16,793 bases of DNA from Candidatus Brocadiaceae bacterium (GCA_003551785.1 PUNP01000677.1:1-16793), one strand, 5' to 3'; shown: positions 8,294 to 15,910, counted from the stretch's first letter. Notes: a model not told the origin generated them from the letters alone. Numbers and translations are program-made.

Positions 8294-9334
8294 CTAAGCA
8301 GAGGGCGCACGGACTATACTTTTTCTTTTGACCAGGTGCGGTCGGATTTTCTCTTCCGACCTGCGCCCTCTCCCTGCGACAAGACCCTCGAGCGTTTCGA
8401 TCATGTACAGTGACAGTTCCCTATAATCAACACCTGCAGTTGTGAGGGCCGGGTTCATCACTCTTCCCCAGTCAGTATTATCGAAGGCTGCGATGCTTAT
8501 ATCCTCCGGCACTCTGTACCCTTTTTCCCGCAACACCTCGATGCCGCCAAAAGCGCTCAGGTCGGAGCCGAAAACTATCGCTGTCACATCAGGCCGACGC
8601 TGCAAAAGTTGTTTTGTCAAACGCATGGAAGCATCAATCATGTATTCAACGCGTCCCGTTTTGACATTTTCCACATCCTGCCCATCACTTATTGCCAGCA
8701 GAGACTCATCAACCTCCCGCTCAAAGTGAGACATAGTTTCTATAAAGCCCTTATATCGCGCATGCAGCGAAGGCCATGACGTACCATACACCACAAGCCC
8801 GATCTGGGTGTGCTGATGAGCAAGCAGGTACTGCACTACATCCTGCACGGCCCCGTTCCAATCAACCTGCAGACTGATGCCGTTGCCGTATGGCATTTTT
8901 TCACTGACAGTAACCAGAGGTAAACCGTATTCACGTTCGACCGCAGGAAAAAAATCATCGGAAAAATCTCCAAGCAAGATACATCCATCCACGCTATCAA
9001 GCATCTCCGGAGTCCCGCTTTTCGATTCACCTTTCCAAAAATCCGCCATGCACCGATAACCGGACTCGGAAACTGCGGAAATTGTAGCCGGAAGTATCTT
9101 TTCCACCCAAGGATCATCTTCAGTAACGGTACTTGCGAGTACGCCTATACACTCTTTATACGGGGAACAGATCGCACGGGCAAAAAAATTGGGCCGGTAG
9201 CCGAGATTTTTTGCTATTTCAGCCACTTTTTCCCGGGTAGCTGGAGAGCCACGGCCGTTAAGTGCCTTGGATACAGTTCCCGGACTTACGCCCGCCTTGC
9301 GGGCTACAACGTCAATAGTAACCTTTTGCTTCAC
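8294..9334 (-). CDS. LacI family transcriptional regulator
   Basis: A 346-residue DNA-binding regulator, the usual length for LacI/GalR proteins. The helix-turn-helix is at about 5-24 (VTIDVVARKAGVSPGTVSKALN), followed by the hinge region GYRPNFFARAI. Then comes a periplasmic-binding-protein-like sugar-sensing domain, with IGVLASTVTEDDPW at its start and GYRVPEDISIAAFDNTDWGRVMNPALTT near its end. The start is GTG with GAGG 7 bases upstream; an ATG two bases earlier reads straight into a stop. It has its own promoter and an operator-like palindrome in its leader, so autoregulation is likely. The effector is probably a sugar or sugar acid handled by the neighbouring dehydrogenases, but this is inferred from position only. 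Confidence 0.95.
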   Translation of the reverse strand: MKQKVTIDVVARKAGVSPGTVSKALNGRGSPATREKVAEIAKNLGYRPNFFARAICSPYKECIGVLASTVTEDDPWVEKILPATISAVSESGYRCMADFWKGESKSGTPEMLDSVDGCILLGDFSDDFFPAVEREYGLPLVTVSEKMPYGNGISLQVDWNGAVQDVVQYLLAHQHTQIGLVVYGTSWPSLHARYKGFIETMSHFEREVDESLLAISDGQDVENVKTGRVEYMIDASMRLTKQLLQRRPDVTAIVFGSDLSAFGGIEVLREKGYRVPEDISIAAFDNTDWGRVMNPALTTAGVDYRELSLYMIETLEGLVAGRGRRSEEKIRPHLVKRKSIVRAPSA

Positions 9335-9351
9335 ATCGTCACCTCAATTTC

Positions 9352-9363
9352 GAAACCGCTTTC
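9352..9363 (-). promoter_or_regulatory. LacI-type operator in the lacI leader
   Basis: The 12 bp GAAACCGCTTTC (GAAAGCGGTTTC on the other strand) fits GAAANCGNTTTC, the core of cre and other LacI/GalR-family operators with a central CG. It lies just downstream of the predicted transcription start, between promoter and gene, where bound repressor would block the regulator's own transcription. Confidence 0.5.
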
Positions 9364-9372
9364 CATGTTTAT

Positions 9373-9401
9373 ATTCTAATTCAAAGGCTTACTTATGTCA
9401 A
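9373..9401 (-). promoter_or_regulatory. Sigma70-like promoter for the LacI gene
   Basis: On the minus strand a perfect -35 TTGACA (9401-9396) is followed after 17 bases by TAGAAT (9378-9373), a five-of-six -10. Two further TTGAC motifs lie just upstream. Transcription would begin near 9366, about 30 bases before the GTG start. Confidence 0.65.
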
Positions 9402-9419
9402 AATTATCCTGAAAATGTC

Positions 9420-9803
9420 AATAACGCTGAGTCAATTATTTAGTGATCGGGGAGCGGGGCACCGTCGTCTGATGACCGTGCCGCCTTACATGGCACGCAG
9501 CGAACGGGAACTGCTTCTCCCCCGAGAAGTGATCGAGGCGGACTCCGCTGGGCCCTGAGACAGAGAAGACTTTGTTGCCGCGCATCGAAATGACCTCGTC
9601 AGGATGCCTCTGAACCATAAAAACAAGTGGAATGAACCACTATAGCGGCTTGGCCGAAAACCCGGCTCGTAGTGGACGCTTTCAAGCGTCCAGGGGAGCG
9701 CGTAACAATTTCCGGACTCCGGAGCCCTTGAAAGGGCTCATTAAGAACCTTTTATTGCCTTTTCGGCCAAGCTCCTAACCTTACGCGCACCGAGGAATGC
9801 GGG
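9420..9803. other. Non-coding stretch with clustered hairpins and a MITE-like element
   Basis: No gene is supported here. Three small hairpins lie close together: CGTGCC/GGCACG at 9477-9497, CTTCTC/GAGAAG with a CCCC loop at 9514-9529, and GCGGA/TCCGC at 9538-9548. A 60-codon minus-strand frame at 9436-9618 resembles nothing I recognise and lacks a ribosome binding site. The 125 bp element at 9648-9772 is listed separately. The stretch could be debris of former genes and mobile repeats. Confidence 0.45.
9648..9772. repeat. MITE-like or REP-like element with 13 bp terminal inverted repeats
   Basis: Perfect 13 bp inverted ends, GCTTGGCCGAAAA at 9648-9660 and its complement at 9760-9772, bound a 125 bp segment. 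Inside are two perfect dyads with minimal loops: GGACGCTTTCAAGCGTCC at 9674-9691 (extendable by one pair) and GAGCCCTTGAAAGGGCTC at 9722-9739. TCCGGA also appears twice one base apart at 9711-9723. No coding capacity is present. This shape fits a small non-autonomous mobile element or a complex extragenic palindrome. I see no clear target-site duplication. Confidence 0.5.
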
Positions 9804-10030
9804 CTAATCTTCGAAAGCAAGAATTCCGCTTCGATCGTTGCGATGATAGCCCCCAAACATACATGACCAGCAGGATCGCTCTCCGGCACCTTCAAGGTTT
9901 CGGTGACGGATCACGTTCACCTGCCATCGGTCCCCTGATTCGGGCGCTTCGGTCCTGAGCACGTCGAACGGCACCGACAGTTCCGCAAACCATTTGCTGG
10001 ATTATCTTTGATATCCGTTATTTCATACAT
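9804..10030 (-). pseudogene. Remnant of a CBM9-like carbohydrate-binding domain protein
   Basis: The minus-strand frame from about 9998 to a TAG at 9806-9804 encodes KWFAELSVPFDVLRTEAP, then GDRWQVNVIRHR, ERSCWSCMFGGYHRNDRSG and ILAFED. This matches the C-terminal half of CBM9-like domains (typically 'aEiaIPF..L...pGD.W.iN..R......SSWSp..gGfH.p..fG.L.F'). That frame has no start codon. An ATG at 10030-10028 with AGGAG 8 bases upstream is one frame off; adding an A to the AAA at 9993-9995 would join MYEITDIKDNPA to KWFAEL and give about 76 residues. A full domain needs roughly 190, so most of the gene is missing. It lies just downstream of kduD. Confidence 0.55.
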
Positions 10031-10057
10031 AAGGTAAACTCCTGAGTATTGAGAAAA

Positions 10058-10825
10058 TCATCTTGCAAGCCAGCCGCCGTCAACACATAAGATATGACCG
10101 TGCATGTAGTCACCGGCAGGAGATGCCAGAAACACGGCCGCGCCATTCATATCCTCGGGCTTTCCCCAGCGTCCGGCGGGGATTCTTTCAACAATAGCTT
10201 TGTTTCGCCCTTCGTCCTCCCTGAGCGGGCGGGTGTTTTCCGTTGCTATGTAACCCGGCGCTATGGCATTGACGTTGATTCCATGTTCTGCCCATTCGTT
10301 GCAAAGTGCTTTAGTTACGCCTGCGAGGGCGCTTTTACTTGCGGTATAGGAAGAGACAAAAACGCCGCCCTGAAACGACAGCATGGAGGCAATGTTGATT
10401 ATTTTGCCGCGGCTTTTCTGTTCGAGAAACCGTCTTGCAGCCGCACGGGCCAGGAAAAAAGGCGTTTTCAAGTTGACATCAATGACAGTATCCCAGTTGT
10501 CCTCTTCAAATTCAACGGCTTTTTGGCGCCTTATCATGCCGGCATTGTTTACCAGAATGTCGAGTTTACCAAACTCAGAAACAGTAGCGTTGACGATATC
10601 CTCTATGGGTTCAGTAGAGGACAGGTCGGCGTTTATTGCCAGAAATTTACGTCCTTTCTCATGCACTACCTCCGCGGTTTCGCTCATATCACTTCTGGCG
10701 ACCCCTGTTATATCAGCGCCGGCCCTTGCAAGGGCAACGGCTAATGCACGACCTATACCCCTGCTGGCCCCGGTAACTATCGCGACTTTTCCTTCAAGTG
10801 AAAACTGATCCAGCATGACCTTCAT
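10058..10825 (-). CDS. kduD: KduD-type short-chain dehydrogenase (2-dehydro-3-deoxy-D-gluconate 5-dehydrogenase)
   Basis: A cytoplasmic NAD(P)-dependent short-chain dehydrogenase of 255 residues. KduD interconverts 2,5-diketo-3-deoxygluconate and 2-keto-3-deoxygluconate in pectin and uronate breakdown. The Rossmann motif TGASRGIG is at 18-25, NNAG at 93-96, and the catalytic set is N118, S147, Y160 and K164. Long stretches match what I recall of E. coli KduD: FSLEGKVA near the start, GKIINIASMLSFQGG, NVNAIAPGYIAT, RIPAGRWG and the C-terminal VDGGWLAR. Its ATG overlaps the stop of the alcohol dehydrogenase gene (ATGA). A second ATG at codon 4 would give an E. coli-like length. The family is certain; the exact substrate is inferred, because close relatives act on other sugar acids or steroids. 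Confidence 0.88.
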   Translation of the reverse strand: MKVMLDQFSLEGKVAIVTGASRGIGRALAVALARAGADITGVARSDMSETAEVVHEKGRKFLAINADLSSTEPIEDIVNATVSEFGKLDILVNNAGMIRRQKAVEFEEDNWDTVIDVNLKTPFFLARAAARRFLEQKSRGKIINIASMLSFQGGVFVSSYTASKSALAGVTKALCNEWAEHGINVNAIAPGYIATENTRPLREDEGRNKAIVERIPAGRWGKPEDMNGAAVFLASPAGDYMHGHILCVDGGWLAR

Positions 10826-11850
10826 CCTCGATTAAAAGTTAAAATAATCTTGCAAGTTAACTTACTTTTATCCTTCATAACCTCAAAAGCTTCCTGGGCG
10901 TCATCAAAATCAAACCTGTGTGATATCATAGTTTCAGGCTCCAGCACCCCTTCTTCAAGCCATTTTAGCACCTGTGGGAACTTTTCGTTGTTCATCCGCG
11001 AACCGATCACTTCCAGCTCCCTTTTGGTTATCTCCACAGGCTGAATCGACATTGGCTCGCTCATGAACCCTATGTTACCTATACGACTTCCCGGAAGAGC
11101 ATGCCGCAGCGCGTCTTCCATAATCGGGGTGCTCCCTGCGGCATCTACGATAACGTTCGGCCCACATCCTTCCCATACTTCTATGCACTTTGAAACAGCA
11201 CTTTGACGGGCGGAGTTTATTGTAAATGAAGCAGAAAAACGATCCGCCATTTCCAGCTTTTCCGGCGAAATGTCCGCCACAGCGACCTCAGCCCCGCATA
11301 CTCTGCCGATGACCTGGAGCAAGGAAAGCCCGATAGTACCGCTCCCTATTACCAGAACTTTGTCTTCAGGATCTATTCGAAGCCGATTGCTTATATGCGC
11401 AGCTATGCTGAAAGGTTCGGTCAAAGCTGCTTTTTCCCACGAAAGATTATCGCTAAACGAATACAGTCGGCCGGCCTTTATCTTGATGTATTCGCAGAAT
11501 CCACCGTTTGTCTGCACCCCGAGACATTTAACCGAACAGCATATGTTATGTCTCCCCGAGCGGCATACATGGCACTCACCACAGCTAACAACGGGGTCTA
11601 CAGCTACTCTGTCGCCGACAGCAATGTTCCCAACATCGTCGCCACGCTCCACTACTTCACCGACCAGCTCGTGCCCTGGTATCATCGGATATTGCACTGC
11701 TCCGTGAGAACCCTCGACTATATGAAAGTCGGTACCGCAAATACCCGCAGCCCTGACCTTGATCACAACGTCATCGGAGTCCTCCATGACGGGTTTACCT
11801 ATATCAACCCACTTAATCTTCTCTGCACTTTCCACCAGTAATGCTTTCAT
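10822..11850 (-). CDS. Zinc-dependent alcohol dehydrogenase, L-galactonate 5-dehydrogenase (LgoD)-like
   Basis: A 342-residue medium-chain dehydrogenase. The catalytic zinc ligands are C38 (AGICGTDFH), H60-E61 (PGHELVG) and E145 (TEPFSIAA). The structural zinc cysteines are C90, C93, C96 and C104. The NAD-binding GSGTIG is at 169-174 with an acidic residue (VADIS, D193) favouring NAD. AVDPVVSCGECHVC, LGVQTNGGFCEY and the C-terminal HRFDFDDA resemble E. coli LgoD, which oxidises L-galactonate to tagaturonate, and the related RspB. Sorbitol- or threonine-dehydrogenase-type activity cannot be excluded. It overlaps kduD by four bases, so the two oxidoreductases are translationally coupled and probably act in one sugar-acid pathway. 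Confidence 0.9.
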   Translation of the reverse strand: MKALLVESAEKIKWVDIGKPVMEDSDDVVIKVRAAGICGTDFHIVEGSHGAVQYPMIPGHELVGEVVERGDDVGNIAVGDRVAVDPVVSCGECHVCRSGRHNICCSVKCLGVQTNGGFCEYIKIKAGRLYSFSDNLSWEKAALTEPFSIAAHISNRLRIDPEDKVLVIGSGTIGLSLLQVIGRVCGAEVAVADISPEKLEMADRFSASFTINSARQSAVSKCIEVWEGCGPNVIVDAAGSTPIMEDALRHALPGSRIGNIGFMSEPMSIQPVEITKRELEVIGSRMNNEKFPQVLKWLEEGVLEPETMISHRFDFDDAQEAFEVMKDKSKLTCKIILTFNRG

Positions 11851-11896
11851 AATAATGACACTCTCAAGTTTAAAATTGTTTGGTTCAAAGTTTACT

Positions 11897-11923
11897 ATTT
11901 GCGCACCCGAAATGCAAATTATA
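11897..11923 (-). promoter_or_regulatory. Candidate promoter and operator for the dehydrogenase operon
   Basis: On the minus strand a perfect -10 TATAAT (11923-11918) lies about 70 bases before the ATG, but no good -35 is seen 16-18 bases upstream. A dyad ATTTGC/GCAAAT with an 11-base spacer (11897-11919) overlaps its downstream edge, where a repressor or activator could bind. It does not match the GAAANCGNTTTC site found at lacI. Confidence 0.3.
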
Positions 11924-11976
11924 CATTAGATTTCTCTTCTTTTTTCTCGATGCAGATTGTTCGGCAAGGAGCGCAT

Positions 11977-12010
11977 ACGCATTTTCAGAGACTGTGCTCT
12001 GAAAATGGGT
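11977..12010. repeat. Strong intergenic hairpin
   Basis: A perfect 11 bp inverted repeat, CATTTTCAGAG and CTCTGAAAATG, with loop ACTGTG at 11980-12007, extends by two more pairs past one mismatch to 11977-12010. No T run follows on either strand, so it is not a classical terminator. It could be a repeat element, an mRNA stability structure or a protein site. Confidence 0.45.
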
Positions 12011-12091
12011 CGCCTGACGGCGCAGTACGGATAAATATCCGATTTCATGATTCAACTTAGTTCTTTACTTATTTCAAAACAATCATGATAA

Positions 12092-12112
12092 CCACGGGGA
12101 CAAGCCCCATGG
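12092..12112 (+). repeat. REP-like palindrome, copy 1
   Basis: A 21-base unit with arms CCACGGGG and CCCCATGG around an ACAAG loop; one C-A mismatch interrupts the stem. It has the same orientation as copy 2 and is opposite to copy 3. Confidence 0.6.
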
Positions 12113-12160
12113 AGTCTCCTGTTGTTGATGTTGTGCTTTTCTGGTAGTCAGTCAAGCAAG

Positions 12161-12181
12161 CCACAGGGACAAGCCCCGTGG
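12161..12181 (+). repeat. REP-like palindrome, copy 2
   Basis: A 21-base unit with arms CCACAGGG and CCCCGTGG around the same ACAAG loop. Its single mismatch lies on the other arm from that of copy 1, so both derive from a perfect 8 bp stem. Confidence 0.6.
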
Positions 12182-12213
12182 GGGAAGTGAATTTTAACGA
12201 AAGAATCAAACCT

Positions 12214-12234
12214 CCACGGGGCTTGTCCCCGTGG
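12214..12234 (-). repeat. REP-like palindrome, copy 3 (inverted)
   Basis: A perfect 8 bp stem, CCACGGGG and CCCCGTGG, with loop CTTGT, the reverse complement of copies 1 and 2. Copies 2 and 3 form a convergent pair about 32 bp apart, the layout of bacterial interspersed mosaic or REP doublets. Confidence 0.6.
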
Positions 12235-12429
12235 AAGAAATGACTGCCGGCCCGGTACCGTGATCAGGACAGTCACGCCAACAGCCTTTGATTTCTGATA
12301 TTTATAATTTTGAGCATTGTAATTTATTTGGAACTTGTAATTTTTAATTTGAAATTTCCGTAACTTGGACAGATATTTAATCTTTTTCGTACATCCTCAT
12401 TTTGTTAACGATGTACGGCAACGAAGCGC

Positions 12430-14400
12430 CTATAACATCCGCCAGCGGAGTATGCATGGCGCCATGGTCCACAGCCTCACTCCCGTCTCCACCTCTCCAC
12501 CCGATTCGTTCCAGTCCAAAGATTCCCATTCACCATCCGGATTCAGGGTTTCCAGCTTATCAATGCCATCCGCACAGGTCGAAAATGTAAGGTTCTCAAC
12601 CACATCAAGACTCAGGTTGAAAACCGCCAGAACGCAGGTTTTATCCTCCGGCACGGTACCGTAAAGTGCATAAATATCGCCCTCAGAGGTAACGCACGGA
12701 AAAGGGCCGCGGCTTAGCCACTCCAGCACGCCTCTAAGCTGCCTCCTTCGATCATCGGTTACAAACAGAAATTCTTCGAAACTGGAAAGGGCATGAGAAT
12801 AGACCGCTATGCGCCCATTGTGCTCGTTCTCATAAAGGGTTAAAGCCGGCGCCACGCTCTCGGCCTCTGGATGCTGGAACCCGGGTCTGCGCATCAGCCA
12901 CGAGGGAGTTTTCACCCCCGGACGAATGGGGGCGAGGCGACGTATATCGGACGGATTGCGACGAGCACAGATCAGGTGCCGGTCGGACGATTCTCCGTGA
13001 ACTCCGGCATCTTTACACCACTCGAAATTACAGCGCAGATTGTCGTCGGATGTAACCTCCACGCCCATCAGATCGGCGCAGCCGCGTTTGCTCAGTATTT
13101 CGGCCGCTTCGCCGTCGATCAGTAAAGCACCACGGAACAGTTTTTCTAATTCCTCGTCTTTCCGTCCGTATGCCGATATGCCGTCGATCAGGTTGACCTC
13201 TGACGGCGGGTGGCAATGGAGCGGTATTCCCATTCTCCCGAGCACACCGCCCCACCGAGGTACTCCGATGGCCTGGCCAGTCAAATCGGTCCAGGGGGCG
13301 CACCAGCGTTCAAGGCCTGAGGAAAGACATGCAGGGCCCTGCCAAGACACTCTTTTTCCAAGCTCGCCGAGGGCATTAAAAAAGCTTTTACTCTTGCTCA
13401 GCATACTGCGATACCGTCGATCAGGAGCCCACTGGCGTGTAGGAGAAATCCAGAGATCGGGCGCATCGATGCCTTGCAAAAGACTGCCAGCAATATACGC
13501 CCGTAAAGCGGCGGCAGAAAGGCTGTAGCGGGTATGCGGATAGGTATCAGCCTCAGACAGCGTTTCAAATTCATTCGGCAAAGCCGCTTTTTGCTGAGCG
13601 ATAATCGCCATAACTAAAGGAAACTTTTTGCCCCCCCGTTCGTTATAAAATGCCTGTCCCACCCGCACAAGCGGCCGGTTTTCACCAGCCAGTTTGTCCG
13701 CCAGACGTTCGGTAACGGGACGCAGTCCCGCAACCACGCAAATGCCACAGCGAATCGTTGGCTCTACTGCATCTGCTGATTCCCTCACTCTCCCTGCCAG
13801 AGTGAGCAAACTCTCATCCAGTGTCGCCTGCCAGGCCTTGCGGGCCTCAAGCCCCGCCTCGTCCGGCCGTTTGAAAAGTGACACCAGTTCTTCGCGCTTT
13901 CTGTGGCAACCAGAGTGATCTGCATACAAGTCAAGGTGACGTTGACACATACAGCCATAATGGTAGGGATATGAACCAGCCAGACGCACATCGTCGTCCA
14001 GCATGATAAAAGACGGCCGGTGCTTCGTTATTATCGAGCATGCCTCGGCCGTGAGGTCAAGAAAACCGGGATCGAGAGGACAAAACTGTGTTGGCGCTTC
14101 AGTCCCCTCCGCTCCGACAATACGCTGGAAGGAAGCGGGCGATACCGGTGTGGAACGCTCACCGTGCCCCATTAGGGTCTGGATCAGTACGCCGCTTCGC
14201 ACCCCTTGCGGGCTTAGAACATTGCGAGTCTTCTCAAAACACGCCATAGCCCGATGCACCTTCCCCGTATGGGGCGGGCTTTCCGGATGTGCCCGCACAA
14301 TAAAAGCAAAGTCCGCAGCGCCTGTGTCGCGAAACAACCCGGGCAAATCGCTCAGCGTACGCTCCTCGTGACGGGGCGGGATGTTTAATGTTAAGAACAT
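12430..14400 (-). CDS. Putative glycoside hydrolase, TIM-barrel/GH42-like architecture
   Basis: A protein of 656 residues from the ATG at 14400 (678 from a GTG at 14466). The ATG is preferred because the extra 66 bases are only 38% GC, against about 55% in the gene. The N-terminal part looks like a (beta/alpha)8 barrel: GVLIQTLMGHG, then CPLDPGFLDLTAEAC and PSFIMLDDDVRL with CMCQRHL, a layout seen in GH42-like enzymes of this phylum. SEADTYPHTRYS may hold a catalytic acidic residue. A middle segment with GALLIDGEAAEILSKRGCADLMGVE resembles the flavodoxin-like trimerisation domain of GH42, and a beta-rich C-terminus follows. No signal peptide is present, so it should act inside the cell on imported oligosaccharides. 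No exact family or substrate can be given. Confidence 0.65.
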   Translation of the reverse strand: MFLTLNIPPRHEERTLSDLPGLFRDTGAADFAFIVRAHPESPPHTGKVHRAMACFEKTRNVLSPQGVRSGVLIQTLMGHGERSTPVSPASFQRIVGAEGTEAPTQFCPLDPGFLDLTAEACSIITKHRPSFIMLDDDVRLAGSYPYHYGCMCQRHLDLYADHSGCHRKREELVSLFKRPDEAGLEARKAWQATLDESLLTLAGRVRESADAVEPTIRCGICVVAGLRPVTERLADKLAGENRPLVRVGQAFYNERGGKKFPLVMAIIAQQKAALPNEFETLSEADTYPHTRYSLSAAALRAYIAGSLLQGIDAPDLWISPTRQWAPDRRYRSMLSKSKSFFNALGELGKRVSWQGPACLSSGLERWCAPWTDLTGQAIGVPRWGGVLGRMGIPLHCHPPSEVNLIDGISAYGRKDEELEKLFRGALLIDGEAAEILSKRGCADLMGVEVTSDDNLRCNFEWCKDAGVHGESSDRHLICARRNPSDIRRLAPIRPGVKTPSWLMRRPGFQHPEAESVAPALTLYENEHNGRIAVYSHALSSFEEFLFVTDDRRRQLRGVLEWLSRGPFPCVTSEGDIYALYGTVPEDKTCVLAVFNLSLDVVENLTFSTCADGIDKLETLNPDGEWESLDWNESGGEVETGVRLWTMAPCILRWRML

Positions 14401-14488
14401 TGTATATTGATTACCTTTAAGACATTGTACCCGGCAAACTGTTACGACACTTACTCTGATAGACACAGAAAACCTTACAAAAAAGTTG

Positions 14489-15910
14489 TTAAGACGTCGC
14501 TACAGGTTGTAAATCATATGCATACAAAGTAGCCCGATCGAGCTCTATATATGCTGTAAGCCGCCTCCCATTTTCAGGTGGTTGGATAATACTGCCTTTA
14601 TTCCATTTGACGGTCTCTTCCAAGCAGTCTCCGCCCAGCGGCACTGCATCACCAGCGCTCCTGCCTTCTATCTCATCCTCCGCAAAAAGCGGAATCCAGC
14701 TTGCCAGACGCACCCCGATCAGTCCTTCCGGCGCCGTGCTATAATTCAGCCGGAGCTCACAAGGTTCGCTTATCTCTCCCAGGTCCAGCCATATGCACCC
14801 CTCCGCGTCTGCTTCAAGTCCGAACAGCCGGTTGCGAGGCCAGCGAGCGAGGCCGATTTGCCAGTCACATGCTTCCGGTTCAGGCCGGCGCTCCACGAAT
14901 CCATCCCAATCGGGATTCGTGCGCCAGCCGTGCCTTTTCCCCGCACCCGCGATATACAGCCACTGCTCCTGGCCGACGTCAATGGCGGCCGATGCCGAAT
15001 ATATTCCGCCCGGGCTCCAAGGCAGCATGTCATGTGATATGAAATCGGGGCGCCCGGGGAAATGAAGCCATGCACCTCCTTCGGTCTCCTGGTATGCCAG
15101 GCCGAGATCGACGGAGCCGAATCCGGCCGGCCCGCCGTAACGGAAATGCCAGGGAAAGCCTACCAATCCCTGCCCCGCAGGCATCATACCCATCCCATAA
15201 TAATCACCTATCGCATAGCCATGTGCCATCGCACGGATGTCGTCATAACTGTCCGGTACCAGCACGCTTCGCGGTTCGGACCATGTTCCGTCCCTGCATT
15301 GTGATTCCCATATGGAACGACGCACCACTCCTTTTACCCTGTGCGTTCTCTTAAGCGCCGTTACCCCGGCTTTACGCATGGGATGATATACGGAGGTAAT
15401 GACATCCTCCCAGGGCCAGGCAGGCTTCGTAGCGTCGAGGGTCCATTTAACTCCGTCCGGGGAGTGGGCGGTATAGTAGCCCGGACGTGGAGCTCCGGCG
15501 AGATAGTGCTTGCGGCTGCCGGTGGCACGATAGCGGTGCGATGCGGGAGCCGTGGGATCGATAAAAACGGAGGGGCTGTGCAGCCCCAGCGAACAAAGAT
15601 TGTTATCGGCATTGTCACCTTTGTATTCAACAATACCCTGTTTCGGTTTTTCCCAGACTATGCCGTCGTCCGACTCGGCTATGGCGACATAAGGAGAGGA
15701 ACCCTGAAAACCTTCGGGGTAGGCCTGATACCACATGCGAAACCGACCACCATCGTGCAGCACAGTGCCGTAAAGATGTACGCCCCGGGCATCCACAACA
15801 GACGAACCGGACAAAACGGGTTCCGGTAATATCTGCGGCTTACATCGCTGCGGCCTTAATTTACCCCACTGACGTATTATGTTCGAACGGCCTTCGAATA
15901 ACAATTCCAT
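14489..15910 (-). CDS. Putative glycosidase-like five-bladed beta-propeller protein (GH43/GH32-like)
   Basis: A 473-residue protein with repeated beta-propeller features. HLYGTVLHDGGRFRMWYQA is at about 45-63, with ESDDGIVWEKP at 79-89, HSPSVFIDP at 111-119 and HSPDGVKWTLD at 149-159. These 'S-DG-W' repeats are typical of the GH32/GH43/GH62/GH68/GH117 fold. Candidate acidic residues include D40 in VVDARG. The last 120 residues, from about CIWLDLGEISEPCELRLNY, look like a separate beta-sandwich. No signal peptide is seen. The ATG is preceded by GGAG 10 bases upstream. The protein lies 88 bp before the barrel-type glycosidase gene and is probably in the same operon. Catalytic activity is unproven; it could be a non-catalytic relative. 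Confidence 0.6.
   Translation of the reverse strand: MELLFEGRSNIIRQWGKLRPQRCKPQILPEPVLSGSSVVDARGVHLYGTVLHDGGRFRMWYQAYPEGFQGSSPYVAIAESDDGIVWEKPKQGIVEYKGDNADNNLCSLGLHSPSVFIDPTAPASHRYRATGSRKHYLAGAPRPGYYTAHSPDGVKWTLDATKPAWPWEDVITSVYHPMRKAGVTALKRTHRVKGVVRRSIWESQCRDGTWSEPRSVLVPDSYDDIRAMAHGYAIGDYYGMGMMPAGQGLVGFPWHFRYGGPAGFGSVDLGLAYQETEGGAWLHFPGRPDFISHDMLPWSPGGIYSASAAIDVGQEQWLYIAGAGKRHGWRTNPDWDGFVERRPEPEACDWQIGLARWPRNRLFGLEADAEGCIWLDLGEISEPCELRLNYSTAPEGLIGVRLASWIPLFAEDEIEGRSAGDAVPLGGDCLEETVKWNKGSIIQPPENGRRLTAYIELDRATLYAYDLQPVATS

Larger units (their letters stand above)
11851..12429. other. Intergenic region with repeats upstream of the dehydrogenase operon
   Basis: A 579 bp gap with no supportable gene. 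From left to right it holds a candidate promoter/operator region next to the dehydrogenase gene (about 11897-11923), a strong hairpin (11977-12010), three REP-like palindromes (12092-12234), an AT-rich stretch with recurring TTGTAATTT-like words (about 12293-12360), and an 8 bp inverted repeat (12388-12417) next to the glycosidase stop. Confidence 0.5.

Noticed and set aside
9436..9618. A 60-codon minus-strand frame
   Set aside because: No ribosome binding site, no recognisable domain, and it spans three small hairpins; treated as non-coding debris.
10094..10744. A 216-codon open frame on the + strand
   Set aside because: It lies wholly antisense to kduD, whose protein matches a known family end to end.
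12092..12234. The three repeated 21-mers as a small CRISPR array
   Set aside because: Spacing is uneven, one unit is inverted, the units are self-palindromic and there are no cas genes.
12388..12417. An 8 bp inverted repeat (CGTACATC/GATGTACG) as the terminator of the glycosidase operon
   Set aside because: In the direction of transcription it is followed by A residues, not T, and the loop is 14 bases.
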